Shown: piece after piece, positions 51,990 to 60,481 of the stretch
How the letters are laid out: each line of letters begins with the position of its first letter
How positions within the stretch are numbered: the stretch's first letter is position 1
Source: Kribbella sp. ALI-6-A
GTDB lineage: Bacteria > Actinomycetota > Actinomycetes > Propionibacteriales > Kribbellaceae
Length of the DNA stretch: 64,000 bases
Assembly: GCF_001984195.1 (NCBI RefSeq)
Contig: NZ_MTQN01000009.1
Coordinates: 558,001-622,000, forward strand
Direction of reading: 5' to 3'
Position numbers and translations under genes: made by a program
The notes under the pieces: generated by a model
What the model was told of the DNA's origin: nothing
The model's input: the letters and a program-made list of their open reading frames with translations, nothing else
The model's database searches: none

Positions 51990-52448
51990 TCAGTAGGTGA
52001 AATCGAGCTTCAAGCGGGTCTGGACGAGCTCGGCGATGGACCACGAGCCGCCGGCCCGCACGAAGTGGGCGTGGTAGTGCCCGTAGCCGTGCAGGGTCTT
52101 GAACGGCAGGTCCGCCGGGGGCTCGCTGTCGTCGGACCGGAAGATCAGGTCCTCCATCGCGAACACGCCGCGGGCCGAATCGGCTGTCTTCACGTCGATC
52201 TGGTCGGAGAACAGGTGATGAATCAGTACGTCGTCCGGCCGGTTGCCGGCCCCGAGGGTGGCGGCGATGTGGTCGCGGCCCGCCATCCGCAGCAGCACCG
52301 AGCCGTCCGGCTTGTACGGCGTGAACGTGCCGTCCGGCGTGAAGAGATCGGCCAGGTCCTGCCACTGGTGATGGTCGGCGTGCCGAACGTAGTCGGCCAT
52401 CAGCCGTCGGGTGTCCTCGACGATCTCCAGGCGCTCAACGATGTCCAT
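51990..52448 (-). CDS. SnoaL-like (NTF2 fold) protein, copy 2
   Basis: 152 residues. MDIVERLEIVEDTRRLMADYVRHADHHQWQDLADLFTPDGTF aligns with the start of copy 1 at 41387-41842, and the C-terminal HGYGHYHAHFVRAGGSWSIAELVQTRLKLDF aligns with its end. It heads the second cassette. Palindrome copy C is 74 bases before the ATG. Catalytic role unclear, as for copy 1; the paired occurrence with an epoxide hydrolase in both cassettes supports a shared pathway step. Confidence 0.85.
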   Translation of the reverse strand: MDIVERLEIVEDTRRLMADYVRHADHHQWQDLADLFTPDGTFTPYKPDGSVLLRMAGRDHIAATLGAGNRPDDVLIHHLFSDQIDVKTADSARGVFAMEDLIFRSDDSEPPADLPFKTLHGYGHYHAHFVRAGGSWSIAELVQTRLKLDFTY

Positions 52449-52522
52449 GGGGAGTCCTTCTTGTCTGGCGACGCAGGAGCGCGTCGTACGAGAAGAGTCA
52501 CCGGCACCTGACGGGCGGCGAG

Positions 52523-52539
52523 CCAGGGTGACTCCCTGG
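52523..52539. promoter_or_regulatory. Palindrome CCAGGG-N5-CCCTGG, copy C
   Basis: CCAGGGTGACTCCCTGG, the same 17 bases as copy B, located 74 bases before the SnoaL-2 ATG on the minus strand. The 338-bp gap 52449-52786 otherwise holds only the leader region of the methyltransferase gene on the plus strand. Confidence 0.75.
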
Positions 52540-52786
52540 CCGGATGCCCGGGGTGGCCCCCAGCGCCCCGGGACGGCACCGGCCTCCAGCTGGCGGAGTA
52601 ATTGCGGAGGGCAACCATGGCCGAATCTCGTCAAAACTTCACAACCCAGTCGAGGCTGGGCATATCGTCCTACCAGAGGTGATGAACAGTCGCCGGTCCG
52701 GCAGCGCTCAACGCGCGTATCCGGAAGGTCAGCTGGCGCTTACCGCTGCGGCTGGTCCCAAGCCGCCGTACTTCACAGGAGTAGAG

Positions 52787-53839
52787 ATGGATGAACAACG
52801 CCTTCAACAGTTTCTGGGGCAGGTGGTTGTCGACAGCGCAGCGGCGTTCGCCGGGTTGTCGACTTCGATCGGAGCTCGCCTCGGGCTGTACGAGGCGATG
52901 GCTGGCGCAGGGCCGTTGAGCTCCTCGGAGCTGGCCGAGCGCACCAACCTCGCCGAGGTTTATGTCAGGGAATGGCTTGCGTTGCAAGTAGCCAGCCAGT
53001 ACGTCGACTACCGGCCGAGCGACGGCAGCTATGAGTTGCCAGACGAACACGCGGCGGTGCTCGCGGACCGGGACTCGCCGGCCTACGCCGTGGGGTCGTT
53101 CCTGATGCTGAAGTCGTTGTACGAGACCGAGGACGAACTGGTCGAGGCGTTCCGGACGGGTCGAGGGGTCGGGTGGGGCGCCCACGGACCCGGCCTTTTC
53201 GAAGGCGTCGCAACGTTCTTCGAGCCTGGATACGCCGCATCGCTGGTCCAGGAGTGGTTGCCGGCGCTCAACGGCGTGGTGGACAAGCTCGAGCGGGGCG
53301 CAAGCGTGGCGGACGTGGGATGCGGCTACGGATCCTCGACGCTGTTGATGGCACAGGCTTATCCCAACTCCCGCTTTCACGGCTTCGACTTCCACGCGCC
53401 GTCCATCGATCAGGCACGAAAGAACGCAGCCGATGCCGGCCTCAGCGAGCGAGTGACCTTCGAAGTGGCGTCCGCCCAGGACTTCCCGGGTGGCAACTAC
53501 GACCTGATCACCTACTTCGACTGCCTGCACGATCTCGGAGATCCCACAGCAGCTTTCGCGCGCGCCGAGCAGGCGCTCGCGACCGACGGCAGCTGTTTGG
53601 TGGTCGAGCCGAACGCATCGTCCCAACCCGAGAAAAACATCAATCCGGTCGGCCGCGCGTACACGGCCACGTCAGTGGTCCTGTGTCTGCCGACTGCTCT
53701 GGCTCAGAACGGTCCCGTCGCACTGGGCAACCACGCCGGCCCAGACGCACTCCGCACACTCGCCGCAGACGCCGGCCTCCACGACTGGCGCCTGGCCACC
53801 GAAACCATCACCAACCGCATCTACCAAGTGAAGCGATGA
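52787..53839 (+). CDS. SAM-dependent methyltransferase with N-terminal winged helix (Rv2258c-like)
   Basis: 350 residues from an ATG with AGGAGTAGAG upstream; a longer frame to 52544 has no support. An N-terminal helical/winged-helix dimerisation domain (GLSTSIGARLGLYEAM, SSSELAERTNLAEVYVREWL) is followed by a Rossmann methyltransferase domain with motif I VADVGCGYGSS (174-184), then FHGFDFHAPSIDQARKNA and YFDCLHDLGDP. This layout is that of O-methyltransferases that act on small molecules. Substrate unknown. It is divergent from the SnoaL/epoxide hydrolase operon. Confidence 0.88.
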   Translation: MDEQRLQQFLGQVVVDSAAAFAGLSTSIGARLGLYEAMAGAGPLSSSELAERTNLAEVYVREWLALQVASQYVDYRPSDGSYELPDEHAAVLADRDSPAYAVGSFLMLKSLYETEDELVEAFRTGRGVGWGAHGPGLFEGVATFFEPGYAASLVQEWLPALNGVVDKLERGASVADVGCGYGSSTLLMAQAYPNSRFHGFDFHAPSIDQARKNAADAGLSERVTFEVASAQDFPGGNYDLITYFDCLHDLGDPTAAFARAEQALATDGSCLVVEPNASSQPEKNINPVGRAYTATSVVLCLPTALAQNGPVALGNHAGPDALRTLAADAGLHDWRLATETITNRIYQVKR

Positions 53840-54050
53840 GACCTCGGTGACGTCGGCCCGGTCCGCACACATGTTGGGTGACACCTCAACGCTGCCCGAA
53901 GCAAGGACTCCGGCGAGCCAGTGCCGAATCCTGGTGTCTCACGCTGGGCCCTGGGCCAGTCCCGTCATGGCGCTGGACTCTCCGCCAGGGTGCTGCCCCA
54001 GTGGTCGACCCTGGGGTCAAACCGATCACTGCCAGGTCAGCATTGGCGGC

Positions 54051-55658
54051 ATGAAGCGACCCCTGATGATCTTCTTGGCTGCGGCGGTCCCAGTCGCCGC
54101 CGTCATCCTGCCCGCGGCGTCCAACGCCGCCACCAGCGACAGCGGCACGACCGCGACCGCCTGCGCCCCCCTTCCCCTCTCCGCGCCGTCCGGCACCACG
54201 GTGGTGTCGGTCACCGCGGAGACCAGGGCCGGAGGCACCTTCACCTTTCCCTCCGCCTTTCCGCCCGTCGCGCCGATCACCGACGTACCGGCCTGGTGCG
54301 ATCTGAAGGTCGTCGTCACCCACCCCGGAGTCAACGACACGGTCAACCTGCGCATCGCGCTCCCCCAGGACCCGATCAACTGGAACGGACGCTTCCAAGC
54401 CACCGGCGGCAGCGCCTACTCCGCCGGTGACGTCAGTGACCGCAGCCTGCCGCTGATCAGCGCCGTCAAGGGCGGGTACGTCGGCGCAGCCACCGACGCC
54501 GGGGTCAAGACCAGCCAGGACGCCAGCTGGGCGCTCACCGCCGACGGCGAGATCAACGCCGGGCTGCTGACCAACTTCGCCTCCCGCTCGGTGCACGACA
54601 TGGCGGTCATCGGCAAGGACGCGACCGCCAAGTTCTACCAGCGCGCCGCGAGCTACTCGTACTTCACCGGCTGCTCAACCGGCGGCCGCCAGGGCTACGC
54701 CGAGGCCCAGCAGTACCCCAACGACTTCCAAGGCATCCTGGCGAATGCGCCGGCGATCGACTGGAACCGGTTCGAGATCGCCACCTTGTGGTCGCAGGCG
54801 GTCTTCAACGAGGAGAAGGTCGCGCCCACCAAGTGCGAACTGGACGCTTTCAACACCGCCGCGGTCGCTGCCTGCGACACCCTCGACCGCGTCAAGGACG
54901 GCGTGATCGACAATCCGCGGGATTGCGCGTTCGACGCCCGCCGCCTGATCGGCCACAAGGTCCTGTGCGACGGCCAGGAACTCACCATCACCAAGGCGCT
55001 CGCCGTCGCCGTCAACAAGCTGTGGGCCGGCCCGACCACTCCGTCGGGCAAGAAGCTGTGGTACGGGCAGAACAAGGGCTCGATCTTCGACTACATCGCG
55101 GCGGCCGGCAAGCCGTTCAAGGTGCCTGAGCTCTGGGCCCAGTACTTCGTGACGAAGAACCCGGCGTTCGACGCGACCAAGCTGACCTACCAGTCGTTCG
55201 AGCAGCTGTTCAACTCCGCGACCAGCCAGTACGACGCTGTCATCGCCCACAACAACCCGAACCTGTCGAAGTTCGCCAGGGCAGGCGGCAAGCTGCTGAC
55301 CTGGCACGGCCAGTCCGACCAGCTCATCCCGACCCAAGGAACCGTCCACTACCGCAAGCGCGTCGACGCCCTCTTCGGCGGCACGAAGCGCGTCGACGAC
55401 TTCTACCGCGTGTTCCTGCTGCCCGGCGTGGACCACTGCGGGACCAAGTTCTTCAGCACCGGCCCTCTGATCAACTCCGGCGCCGACCTCAACGCCCTGG
55501 TCAACTGGGTGGAGAAGGGGCAGGCCCCGAACACCCTGCCGGCGACCTCGGCGGACGGTAGCGCCACCCGGGACATCTGCCGCTACCCGATGGTGACCCG
55601 CTACACCGGCCACGGCGACACCAAGTCGGCAACAAACTACCGCTGCGTCACCCCCTGA
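54051..55658 (+). CDS. Tannase/feruloyl esterase family enzyme, secreted
   Basis: 535 residues. A signal peptide (cleavage near residue 26, SNA) targets it outside. The tannase-family catalytic triad and flanking disulfide are visible: Ser209 in GCSTGGRQG (Cys208 before it), Asp423 in GQSDQLIP, His462 followed by Cys463 in GVDHCG. The family hydrolyses gallate, ferulate or related aromatic esters in plant material. Upstream, CCAGGG (53985) and CCCTGGGGTCA (54009-54019) resemble parts of palindrome copy B. A hairpin follows the stop. Confidence 0.92.
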   Translation: MKRPLMIFLAAAVPVAAVILPAASNAATSDSGTTATACAPLPLSAPSGTTVVSVTAETRAGGTFTFPSAFPPVAPITDVPAWCDLKVVVTHPGVNDTVNLRIALPQDPINWNGRFQATGGSAYSAGDVSDRSLPLISAVKGGYVGAATDAGVKTSQDASWALTADGEINAGLLTNFASRSVHDMAVIGKDATAKFYQRAASYSYFTGCSTGGRQGYAEAQQYPNDFQGILANAPAIDWNRFEIATLWSQAVFNEEKVAPTKCELDAFNTAAVAACDTLDRVKDGVIDNPRDCAFDARRLIGHKVLCDGQELTITKALAVAVNKLWAGPTTPSGKKLWYGQNKGSIFDYIAAAGKPFKVPELWAQYFVTKNPAFDATKLTYQSFEQLFNSATSQYDAVIAHNNPNLSKFARAGGKLLTWHGQSDQLIPTQGTVHYRKRVDALFGGTKRVDDFYRVFLLPGVDHCGTKFFSTGPLINSGADLNALVNWVEKGQAPNTLPATSADGSATRDICRYPMVTRYTGHGDTKSATNYRCVTP

Positions 55659-55672
55659 TCCATCCACTACAT

Positions 55673-55708
55673 CGCGGCGGCCAAGGACCACGGTCCAGGG
55701 CCGCCGCG
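55673..55708 (+). terminator. Probable terminator after the tannase-like gene
   Basis: CGCGGCGGCC (55673-55682) pairs perfectly with GGCCGCCGCG (55699-55708); the loop itself contains GGACC-AC-GGTCC. It starts 15 bases after the stop codon. No T-run follows. The 242-bp gap up to the DUF4142 gene shows nothing else recognisable. Confidence 0.65.
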
Positions 55709-55900
55709 CGACACTCACTTCAAGCAGGCATTGGGGCTGATCACAGGCACAACCTGGTGATCATCAGCCTGGGCACTAGCAGCGCGGTCAGCGGCTCGAA
55801 GGAGTAGCTCCGCGCCCCGTCCTCTCCCCGAACTTGTGCGCACGTGTGCAGCCGATTCGGCGGGGTACCCCGGGCCCCCCGAGAACGAGGAGAGATTCGG

Positions 55901-56569
55901 ATGAGACGGATGATGCGACGGGTGGCGGCCGGTGCCGTCGCGGCAGCGGTGGTCGTGCTGGGTGGAACGGCGTCCGCGCATGCGGCCGCCGGCGCTTTGT
56001 CGGAGCAGGACCGCGTGTTCCTGCGTGGCGCTCACCAGTCGAACCTGGCCGAGATCGCGACCGGCAAGCTGGCCCAGTCCAAGGGCAGCAGCGCCGAGGT
56101 CAAAGAGCTGGGCGCACTGCTGATCGCCGACCACACCAAGCTCGACGCCTCGCTGCGCAAGGTCGCCGCCGCGGCGAACGTCTCGTTGCCGCAGCAGCCG
56201 AACGCGGAGCAGAGGGCGCTGCAGGCGAAGTTGCAGGCGGCGAGTGGCGACGAATTCGACGCGATGTTCGTCGCCGGGCAGTTGGAGGGCCACGCGAAGG
56301 CGATGGCTCTGGGTGAGAAGGAGATCAGCGCCGGCAGCGAGCCTGCGGTGGTCAACGCCGCGAAGGCGTCGGCGCCGGTGATCGCTTCGCACCACGAGAA
56401 GTTCATGGCAGCGGCCAGAAGCCTGGGGCTGCCGGACAGCGTCGACTCCGGTACGTCGGGCGTCGCCGCCGCGGGCGACAACATGGTGGCGGCCGGGCTG
56501 GTCGGTCTTGGCGGCCTGCTGGTCCTGAGCGGTGCCGTCGTCGCACTCCGGAGACAACCCGCCCGGTGA
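55901..56569 (+). CDS. DUF4142 protein, secreted and membrane-anchored
   Basis: 222 residues from an ATG with GAGGAGAG upstream. A signal peptide (about 1-28) precedes a four-helix ferritin-like DUF4142 domain (SEQDRVFLRGAHQSNLAEIATGKLAQSKGSS, LIADHTKLDASL, GQLEGHAKAMALGEKEI, PVIASHHEKFMAAA). A C-terminal hydrophobic helix and RRQPAR tail anchor it. His/Glu residues could bind metal, as suggested for the family, but the function is unknown. The sortase start codon overlaps its stop (GTGA), so the two are coupled and it may be a substrate or partner, although no clear sorting motif is seen. Confidence 0.85.
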   Translation: MRRMMRRVAAGAVAAAVVVLGGTASAHAAAGALSEQDRVFLRGAHQSNLAEIATGKLAQSKGSSAEVKELGALLIADHTKLDASLRKVAAAANVSLPQQPNAEQRALQAKLQAASGDEFDAMFVAGQLEGHAKAMALGEKEISAGSEPAVVNAAKASAPVIASHHEKFMAAARSLGLPDSVDSGTSGVAAAGDNMVAAGLVGLGGLLVLSGAVVALRRQPAR

Positions 56570-57237
56570 GCCGCAGAACAGCGAGCGCAGTCCTGGTCAC
56601 CGCCGGCGCGATGCTGGCGGCGACCGGGGCTGCGTCGTTCCACGACTCGGTTCCGGACTCCTTCGGCCAGGTCCAGCAAGCGCACGTCCCGCAGGCCCCG
56701 GACTCCGAACCCCTGAACCCCCAGAGCCAGGCACCTCGAGCACCTCGTCAGCAACCGCCATCAAGGCCTCCCGCCCCACACCGGCCCCAAAACTCCGCGC
56801 GGCAATTCCCGACCCACCTCAGCATTCCCAGCCTCGACGCCGACGCCCCCGTCGTACCGACCGCTGTGTCCCGCGACCACCGCCTCCTGCTTCCCGATCC
56901 CAGCCGGCTCGGCTGGTGGGCCGGCGGCGCCACCCCCGGCGCGAACTCCGGCACGACCGTGCTCGCCGGCCACGTCGACACCCCGGACGGCGACCAGGGC
57001 GCCCTGTACGCCCTGTCAGCGATCCGCCCCGACGCGAAGGTGCTCGTCCGCACCCCGACCGGCGTCCGCACCTACCGGGTGATTGCCCTGCGCACCTATC
57101 CCCGCCAACACCTGCCACCCGAGGTGTTCCGCCGCGACGGTCCGCACCGCCTCGTCCTGATCACCTGCGGCGGCACCTACTCCCCGACCACGGGGTACGC
57201 GCGCAATGTCGTCGCCTACGCGATCCCTGATCGCTGA
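56566..57237 (+). CDS. Class F sortase
   Basis: 223 residues from a GTG. An N-terminal hydrophobic anchor (about 5-25), a Pro/Gln-rich linker (40-80), then the sortase barrel: IPSLDADAPVVPTAV, VLAGHVDTP (His136), LVLITCGG (Cys201), GYARNVVAYAIP (Arg213). The short length and the residues fit class F sortases of actinobacteria, which attach proteins to the cell wall. The DUF4142 protein upstream is its translation-coupled neighbour. No obvious LPXTG protein is in the window. Confidence 0.92.
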   Translation: MSRRTASAVLVTAGAMLAATGAASFHDSVPDSFGQVQQAHVPQAPDSEPLNPQSQAPRAPRQQPPSRPPAPHRPQNSARQFPTHLSIPSLDADAPVVPTAVSRDHRLLLPDPSRLGWWAGGATPGANSGTTVLAGHVDTPDGDQGALYALSAIRPDAKVLVRTPTGVRTYRVIALRTYPRQHLPPEVFRRDGPHRLVLITCGGTYSPTTGYARNVVAYAIPDR

Positions 57238-57350
57238 CCGGCTGAGGAGGTCACGAATCTGATGCTAAAGGCAACCATCGATCGCAGGATGCCGAGCGCA
57301 GCCGATCTCCGCTTCGATGAGTCGGATCCGCTTCGGCACCGGCACTGACG

Positions 57351-58133
57351 TCAGACCGCGGGCCGGTATCCGAGTTCGGCGCTGACGCCTGCCGCGGCCT
57401 CGAGAAGCAGCGGAACCGTCTCGGTCCGGAGCTTGTCCGGGACGAGGCGTCCGGCCGAGGTGGACGTGGCCAGCGCGGCAACGACCGCGCCCGTCCGGTC
57501 CCTGACCGGCGCGGACGCCGAGATCAGACCCTCTTCGAGCTCGCCGTCGACGATGCACCAGCCCTGCTCACGAACCTGCGCCAGCAACGCCCGCAGCTTC
57601 GCCGGATCCGTCACCGTCGCCGCGGTGCGCGGCCGGAGGTCCGCCTCTTCGAGGAACCGGCTGATCCGCTCCGGGCCGGCGTACGCGAGCAGTACCCGGC
57701 CCATCGACGTGGCGTGGGCGGGCACCCGGGTCCCGACAGCGACGTTGATGCTCATGATCCGCCGGACCGGGACGCGGGCGACGTACACGACGTCGTGACC
57801 GTCCAGCTCGGCCATCGAAGCGGACTCCGCGGTGCGCTCGGCCAGCCGCAGCAGGTACGGATGGGCGAGCTCGATCATCGCCTTCGTCGCGGTGTAGTGC
57901 TGACCGATGCTCAGGACTCGCGGCGTCAGGGACCAGCGCGTGCCCTCATTGGTCACGTAACCGAGCCGCTGCAACGTCAGCAGCAGTCGGCGGACAGCCG
58001 GGCGTGACAAACCGGTCGCCGCCGCCAGTTCCGCCAGCGTCGGGTTGGTCAGCTCCTGGTCGAACGCCAGCAGCACTGCGAAGCCGCGCTCGAGGCTTTG
58101 CACGTAGTCGCGCTCGTTGCCCTCCACCGTCAC
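57351..58133 (-). CDS. IclR family regulator of the phenol/catechol operon
   Basis: 260 residues from a GTG. N-terminal winged helix (about 10-70): VQSLERGFAVLLAFDQELTNPTLAELAAATGLSRPAVRRLLLTLQRLGYV. C-terminal IclR effector domain: HDVVYVARVPVRRIMSINVAVGTRVPAHATSMGRVLLA, then WCIVDGELEEGLISASAPVRD. PcaR/PobR/CatR-like proteins of this family respond to aromatic acids. It faces the catabolic operon across 118 bp, with a perfect inverted repeat near the promoter. Activation or repression cannot be decided from the sequence. Confidence 0.93.
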   Translation of the reverse strand: MTVEGNERDYVQSLERGFAVLLAFDQELTNPTLAELAAATGLSRPAVRRLLLTLQRLGYVTNEGTRWSLTPRVLSIGQHYTATKAMIELAHPYLLRLAERTAESASMAELDGHDVVYVARVPVRRIMSINVAVGTRVPAHATSMGRVLLAYAGPERISRFLEEADLRPRTAATVTDPAKLRALLAQVREQGWCIVDGELEEGLISASAPVRDRTGAVVAALATSTSAGRLVPDKLRTETVPLLLEAAAGVSAELGYRPAV

Positions 58134-58199
58134 ACCCCTATCACTTTCCGTCGCGTGAACCCTTGACCGGGCGCACGGCGTGAGGCACTCTCGATCTCA

Positions 58200-58228
58200 T
58201 TGACCGCACAGCGTGCATCTTGTACGCA
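58200..58228 (+). promoter_or_regulatory. Putative promoter of the phenol operon
   Basis: TTGACC (58200-58205), 17-base spacer, TACGCA (58223-58228). The -10 element lies within the inverted repeat that starts at 58222. Confidence 0.5.
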
Positions 58229-58236
58229 GAGCGTAC
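58222..58236. promoter_or_regulatory. Probable IclR-type operator
   Basis: GTACGC-AGA-GCGTAC is a perfect 6-3-6 inverted repeat that covers the -10 region and ends 15 bases before the flavin reductase start. The related segment GCAC-AGC-GTGC lies just upstream (58207-58217). Confidence 0.7.
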
Positions 58237-58251
58237 CTCAGGAGGTCCGAG

Positions 58252-58815
58252 ATGGCCATTCCGCCCCGAGAACTTCGCACCGCCTTCGGCCGCTTCGCCA
58301 CCGGCGTCACCGTGGTGACCTGCCGGACCAAGAGCGGCGCGCCGCACGGCGCCACGGTCAACGCGTTCACGGCGGTTTCGCTGGAGCCGGCCCTCTGCCA
58401 GGTGACCCTGACCCGGGAGTCGAAGGCGTGCGGGTACCTGAACGGCTCGTCGTTCGCAGTGAACGTGCTGGGCACCGGCCAGGTCGACACCGCGTGGCAC
58501 TTCGCCGGCCGGCCGAGCGACCCCGGGCCGCAGTGGGCCGACGGTCCGACCGCGCCCGTACTGGTCGGCGCCGCCGCCGTCTACTCCTGCCGCCCCTGGC
58601 GGACCTACGACGGCGGCGACCATCTGATCGTGGTCGGCGAGGTCGAACACGTCCACGTCACCGACGACGAACCGTTGCTGTTCTACTCCGGCGCCTTTCG
58701 CCACCTCGGCGCCCGCGAGACCGGTGTCCACTGGGGCGGTTCGCTCGACTGCCCCGACTCCGGCTGGTTCAACGCCTCCACCGTCTTCACCCCGCTCCGT
58801 CCGCACGCCGCCTGA
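58252..58815 (+). CDS. Flavin reductase of a two-component monooxygenase
   Basis: 187 residues from an ATG with AGGAGG at 58240-58245. The flavin-reductase-like domain is shown by LRTAFGRFATGVTVVTCRTKSGAPHGATVNAFTAVSLEPALCQVTL, SSFAVNVLGTGQ and HLIVVGEVEHVHV. It should supply FADH2 or FMNH2 to the monooxygenase encoded next, like PheA2/HpaC. First gene of the operon. Confidence 0.92.
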   Translation: MAIPPRELRTAFGRFATGVTVVTCRTKSGAPHGATVNAFTAVSLEPALCQVTLTRESKACGYLNGSSFAVNVLGTGQVDTAWHFAGRPSDPGPQWADGPTAPVLVGAAAVYSCRPWRTYDGGDHLIVVGEVEHVHVTDDEPLLFYSGAFRHLGARETGVHWGGSLDCPDSGWFNASTVFTPLRPHAA

Positions 58816-58887
58816 TCAACAGGCCTCCGCAGCCGGTGCCGCCGGGCCAACCGGGCCCTGACCATCGCAGCACAAGAAGGGCAGACC

Positions 58888-60456
58888 ATGACGATTCAGC
58901 AGGACCGTACGCCGCAGTCCACCCCGACCGCGACGGCCCCCATGACCGGGGACGAGTACATCGCGTCGATCCAGGACGGCCGGGAGGTGTGGATCTACGG
59001 CGAACGGGTCGCCGACGTCACCACCCACCCCGCGTTCCGCAACCCGGTCCGGATGACCGCCCGCCTGTACGACGCGCTGCACGATCCGGCCGTCAAGGAC
59101 AAGCTCACCGTGCCGACCGACACCGGCAGCGGCGGGGTGACCCATCCGTTCTTCCGCAGCCCGCACTCGGTCGACGATCTGCTCGCCGACCGCACGGCCA
59201 TCCAGACCTGGGCCCGGATGACGTACGGCTGGATGGGCCGCTCCCCCGACTACAAGGCCAGCTTCCTCGGCACGCTCGGCGCGAACTCGGAGTTCTACGC
59301 GCCGTTCGAGGACAACGCCCGCCGCTGGTACACCGAGTCGCAGGAGAAGGTCCTGTACTGGAACCACGCGATCATCAACCCGCCGGTCGACCGCAACCTG
59401 CCGCCGGACGAGGTCGGTGACGTGTTCATGAAGGTGGAGAAGGAGACCGACGCCGGCTTGATCGTGTCCGGTGCGAAGGTCGTCGCCACCGGCTCGGCGA
59501 TCACGAACTACAACTTCATCGCGCACTACGGCCTGCCGATCAAGAAGAAGGAGTTCGCTCTGATCTGCACGGTCCCGATGGATGCTCCGGGCATCAAGCT
59601 GATCTGCCGCACGTCGTACACCCAGCAGGCCGCCGTGATGGGCAGTCCGTTCGACTATCCGCTGTCGTCGCGGATGGACGAGAACGACACCATCTTCGTC
59701 TTCGACAAGGTGCTGGTGCCGTGGGAGAACGTCTTCCTGTACGGCGACATCGAGAAGATCAACGGCTTCTTCCCGGTGTCCGGCTTCATCCCGCGGTTCA
59801 CCTTCCACGGCTGCATCCGGCTGGCCACCAAGATCGACTTCATCGCCGGTCTGTTGCTCAAGGCACTCGAAATGACCGGCAGCAAGGACTTCCGCGGAGT
59901 CCAGACCCGGGTCGGCGAGGTGATCGGCTGGCGCAACACCTTCTACGCCCTGGCCGACGCGATGGCCCGCAACCCCGACGAGTGGACCGGTGGGGCGCTG
60001 CTGCCCAAGCTGGACTACGGCCTGACCTATCGCATGCTGATGATCCAGGCCTACCCGCGGATCAAGGAGATCATCGAGTCCGACGTCGCCAGCGGGCTGA
60101 TCTACCTGAACTCCCACTCGATCGACTTCAAGACGCCCGAGGTCCGGCCGTACCTGGACAAGTACGTCCGCGGCTCCAACGGGTACGACGCGGTCGACCG
60201 GGTGAAGGTGATGAAGGCGTTGTGGGACGCGGTCGGGTCGGAGTTCGGCGGCCGGCACGAGCTGTACGAGCGCAACTACTCCGGCAACCACGAGAACGTG
60301 AAGGCCGAGCTGCTCTTCGCGGCCGACGCCCAGGGCACCACGGCGGCGATGAAGGGCTTCGCCGACCAGTGCCTGGCGGAGTACGACCTGGACGGCTGGA
60401 CCGTACCGGACCTGATCGGCAACGACGACGTCTCCTTCCTGCGCCACCGCTCCTGA
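58888..60456 (+). CDS. FADH2-dependent phenol-type monooxygenase (HpaB/PheA1 family)
   Basis: 522 residues, full family length. The acyl-CoA-dehydrogenase-like fold of HpaB enzymes is shown by [23 protein letters not shown], a middle [21 protein letters not shown], and [25 protein letters not shown]. Substrate: no carboxyl-binding clues can be read, but the CatA/CatB/CatC genes directly downstream need catechol, so hydroxylation of phenol to catechol is the best guess. 4-hydroxyphenylacetate or chlorophenol hydroxylation are alternatives. Confidence 0.92.
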   Translation: MTIQQDRTPQSTPTATAPMTGDEYIASIQDGREVWIYGERVADVTTHPAFRNPVRMTARLYDALHDPAVKDKLTVPTDTGSGGVTHPFFRSPHSVDDLLADRTAIQTWARMTYGWMGRSPDYKASFLGTLGANSEFYAPFEDNARRWYTESQEKVLYWNHAIINPPVDRNLPPDEVGDVFMKVEKETDAGLIVSGAKVVATGSAITNYNFIAHYGLPIKKKEFALICTVPMDAPGIKLICRTSYTQQAAVMGSPFDYPLSSRMDENDTIFVFDKVLVPWENVFLYGDIEKINGFFPVSGFIPRFTFHGCIRLATKIDFIAGLLLKALEMTGSKDFRGVQTRVGEVIGWRNTFYALADAMARNPDEWTGGALLPKLDYGLTYRMLMIQAYPRIKEIIESDVASGLIYLNSHSIDFKTPEVRPYLDKYVRGSNGYDAVDRVKVMKALWDAVGSEFGGRHELYERNYSGNHENVKAELLFAADAQGTTAAMKGFADQCLAEYDLDGWTVPDLIGNDDVSFLRHRS

Positions 60457-60481
60457 GCCCCTCGACCACAAGGACACCACC

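Noticed and set aside
40137-55658. Complete polyketide or antibiotic biosynthetic cluster, suggested by SnoaL-like proteins, epoxide hydrolases, exporters and a LAL regulator
   Set aside because: No polyketide synthase, NRPS or terpene synthase gene is present in the window; a catabolic or detoxification island is a simpler reading.
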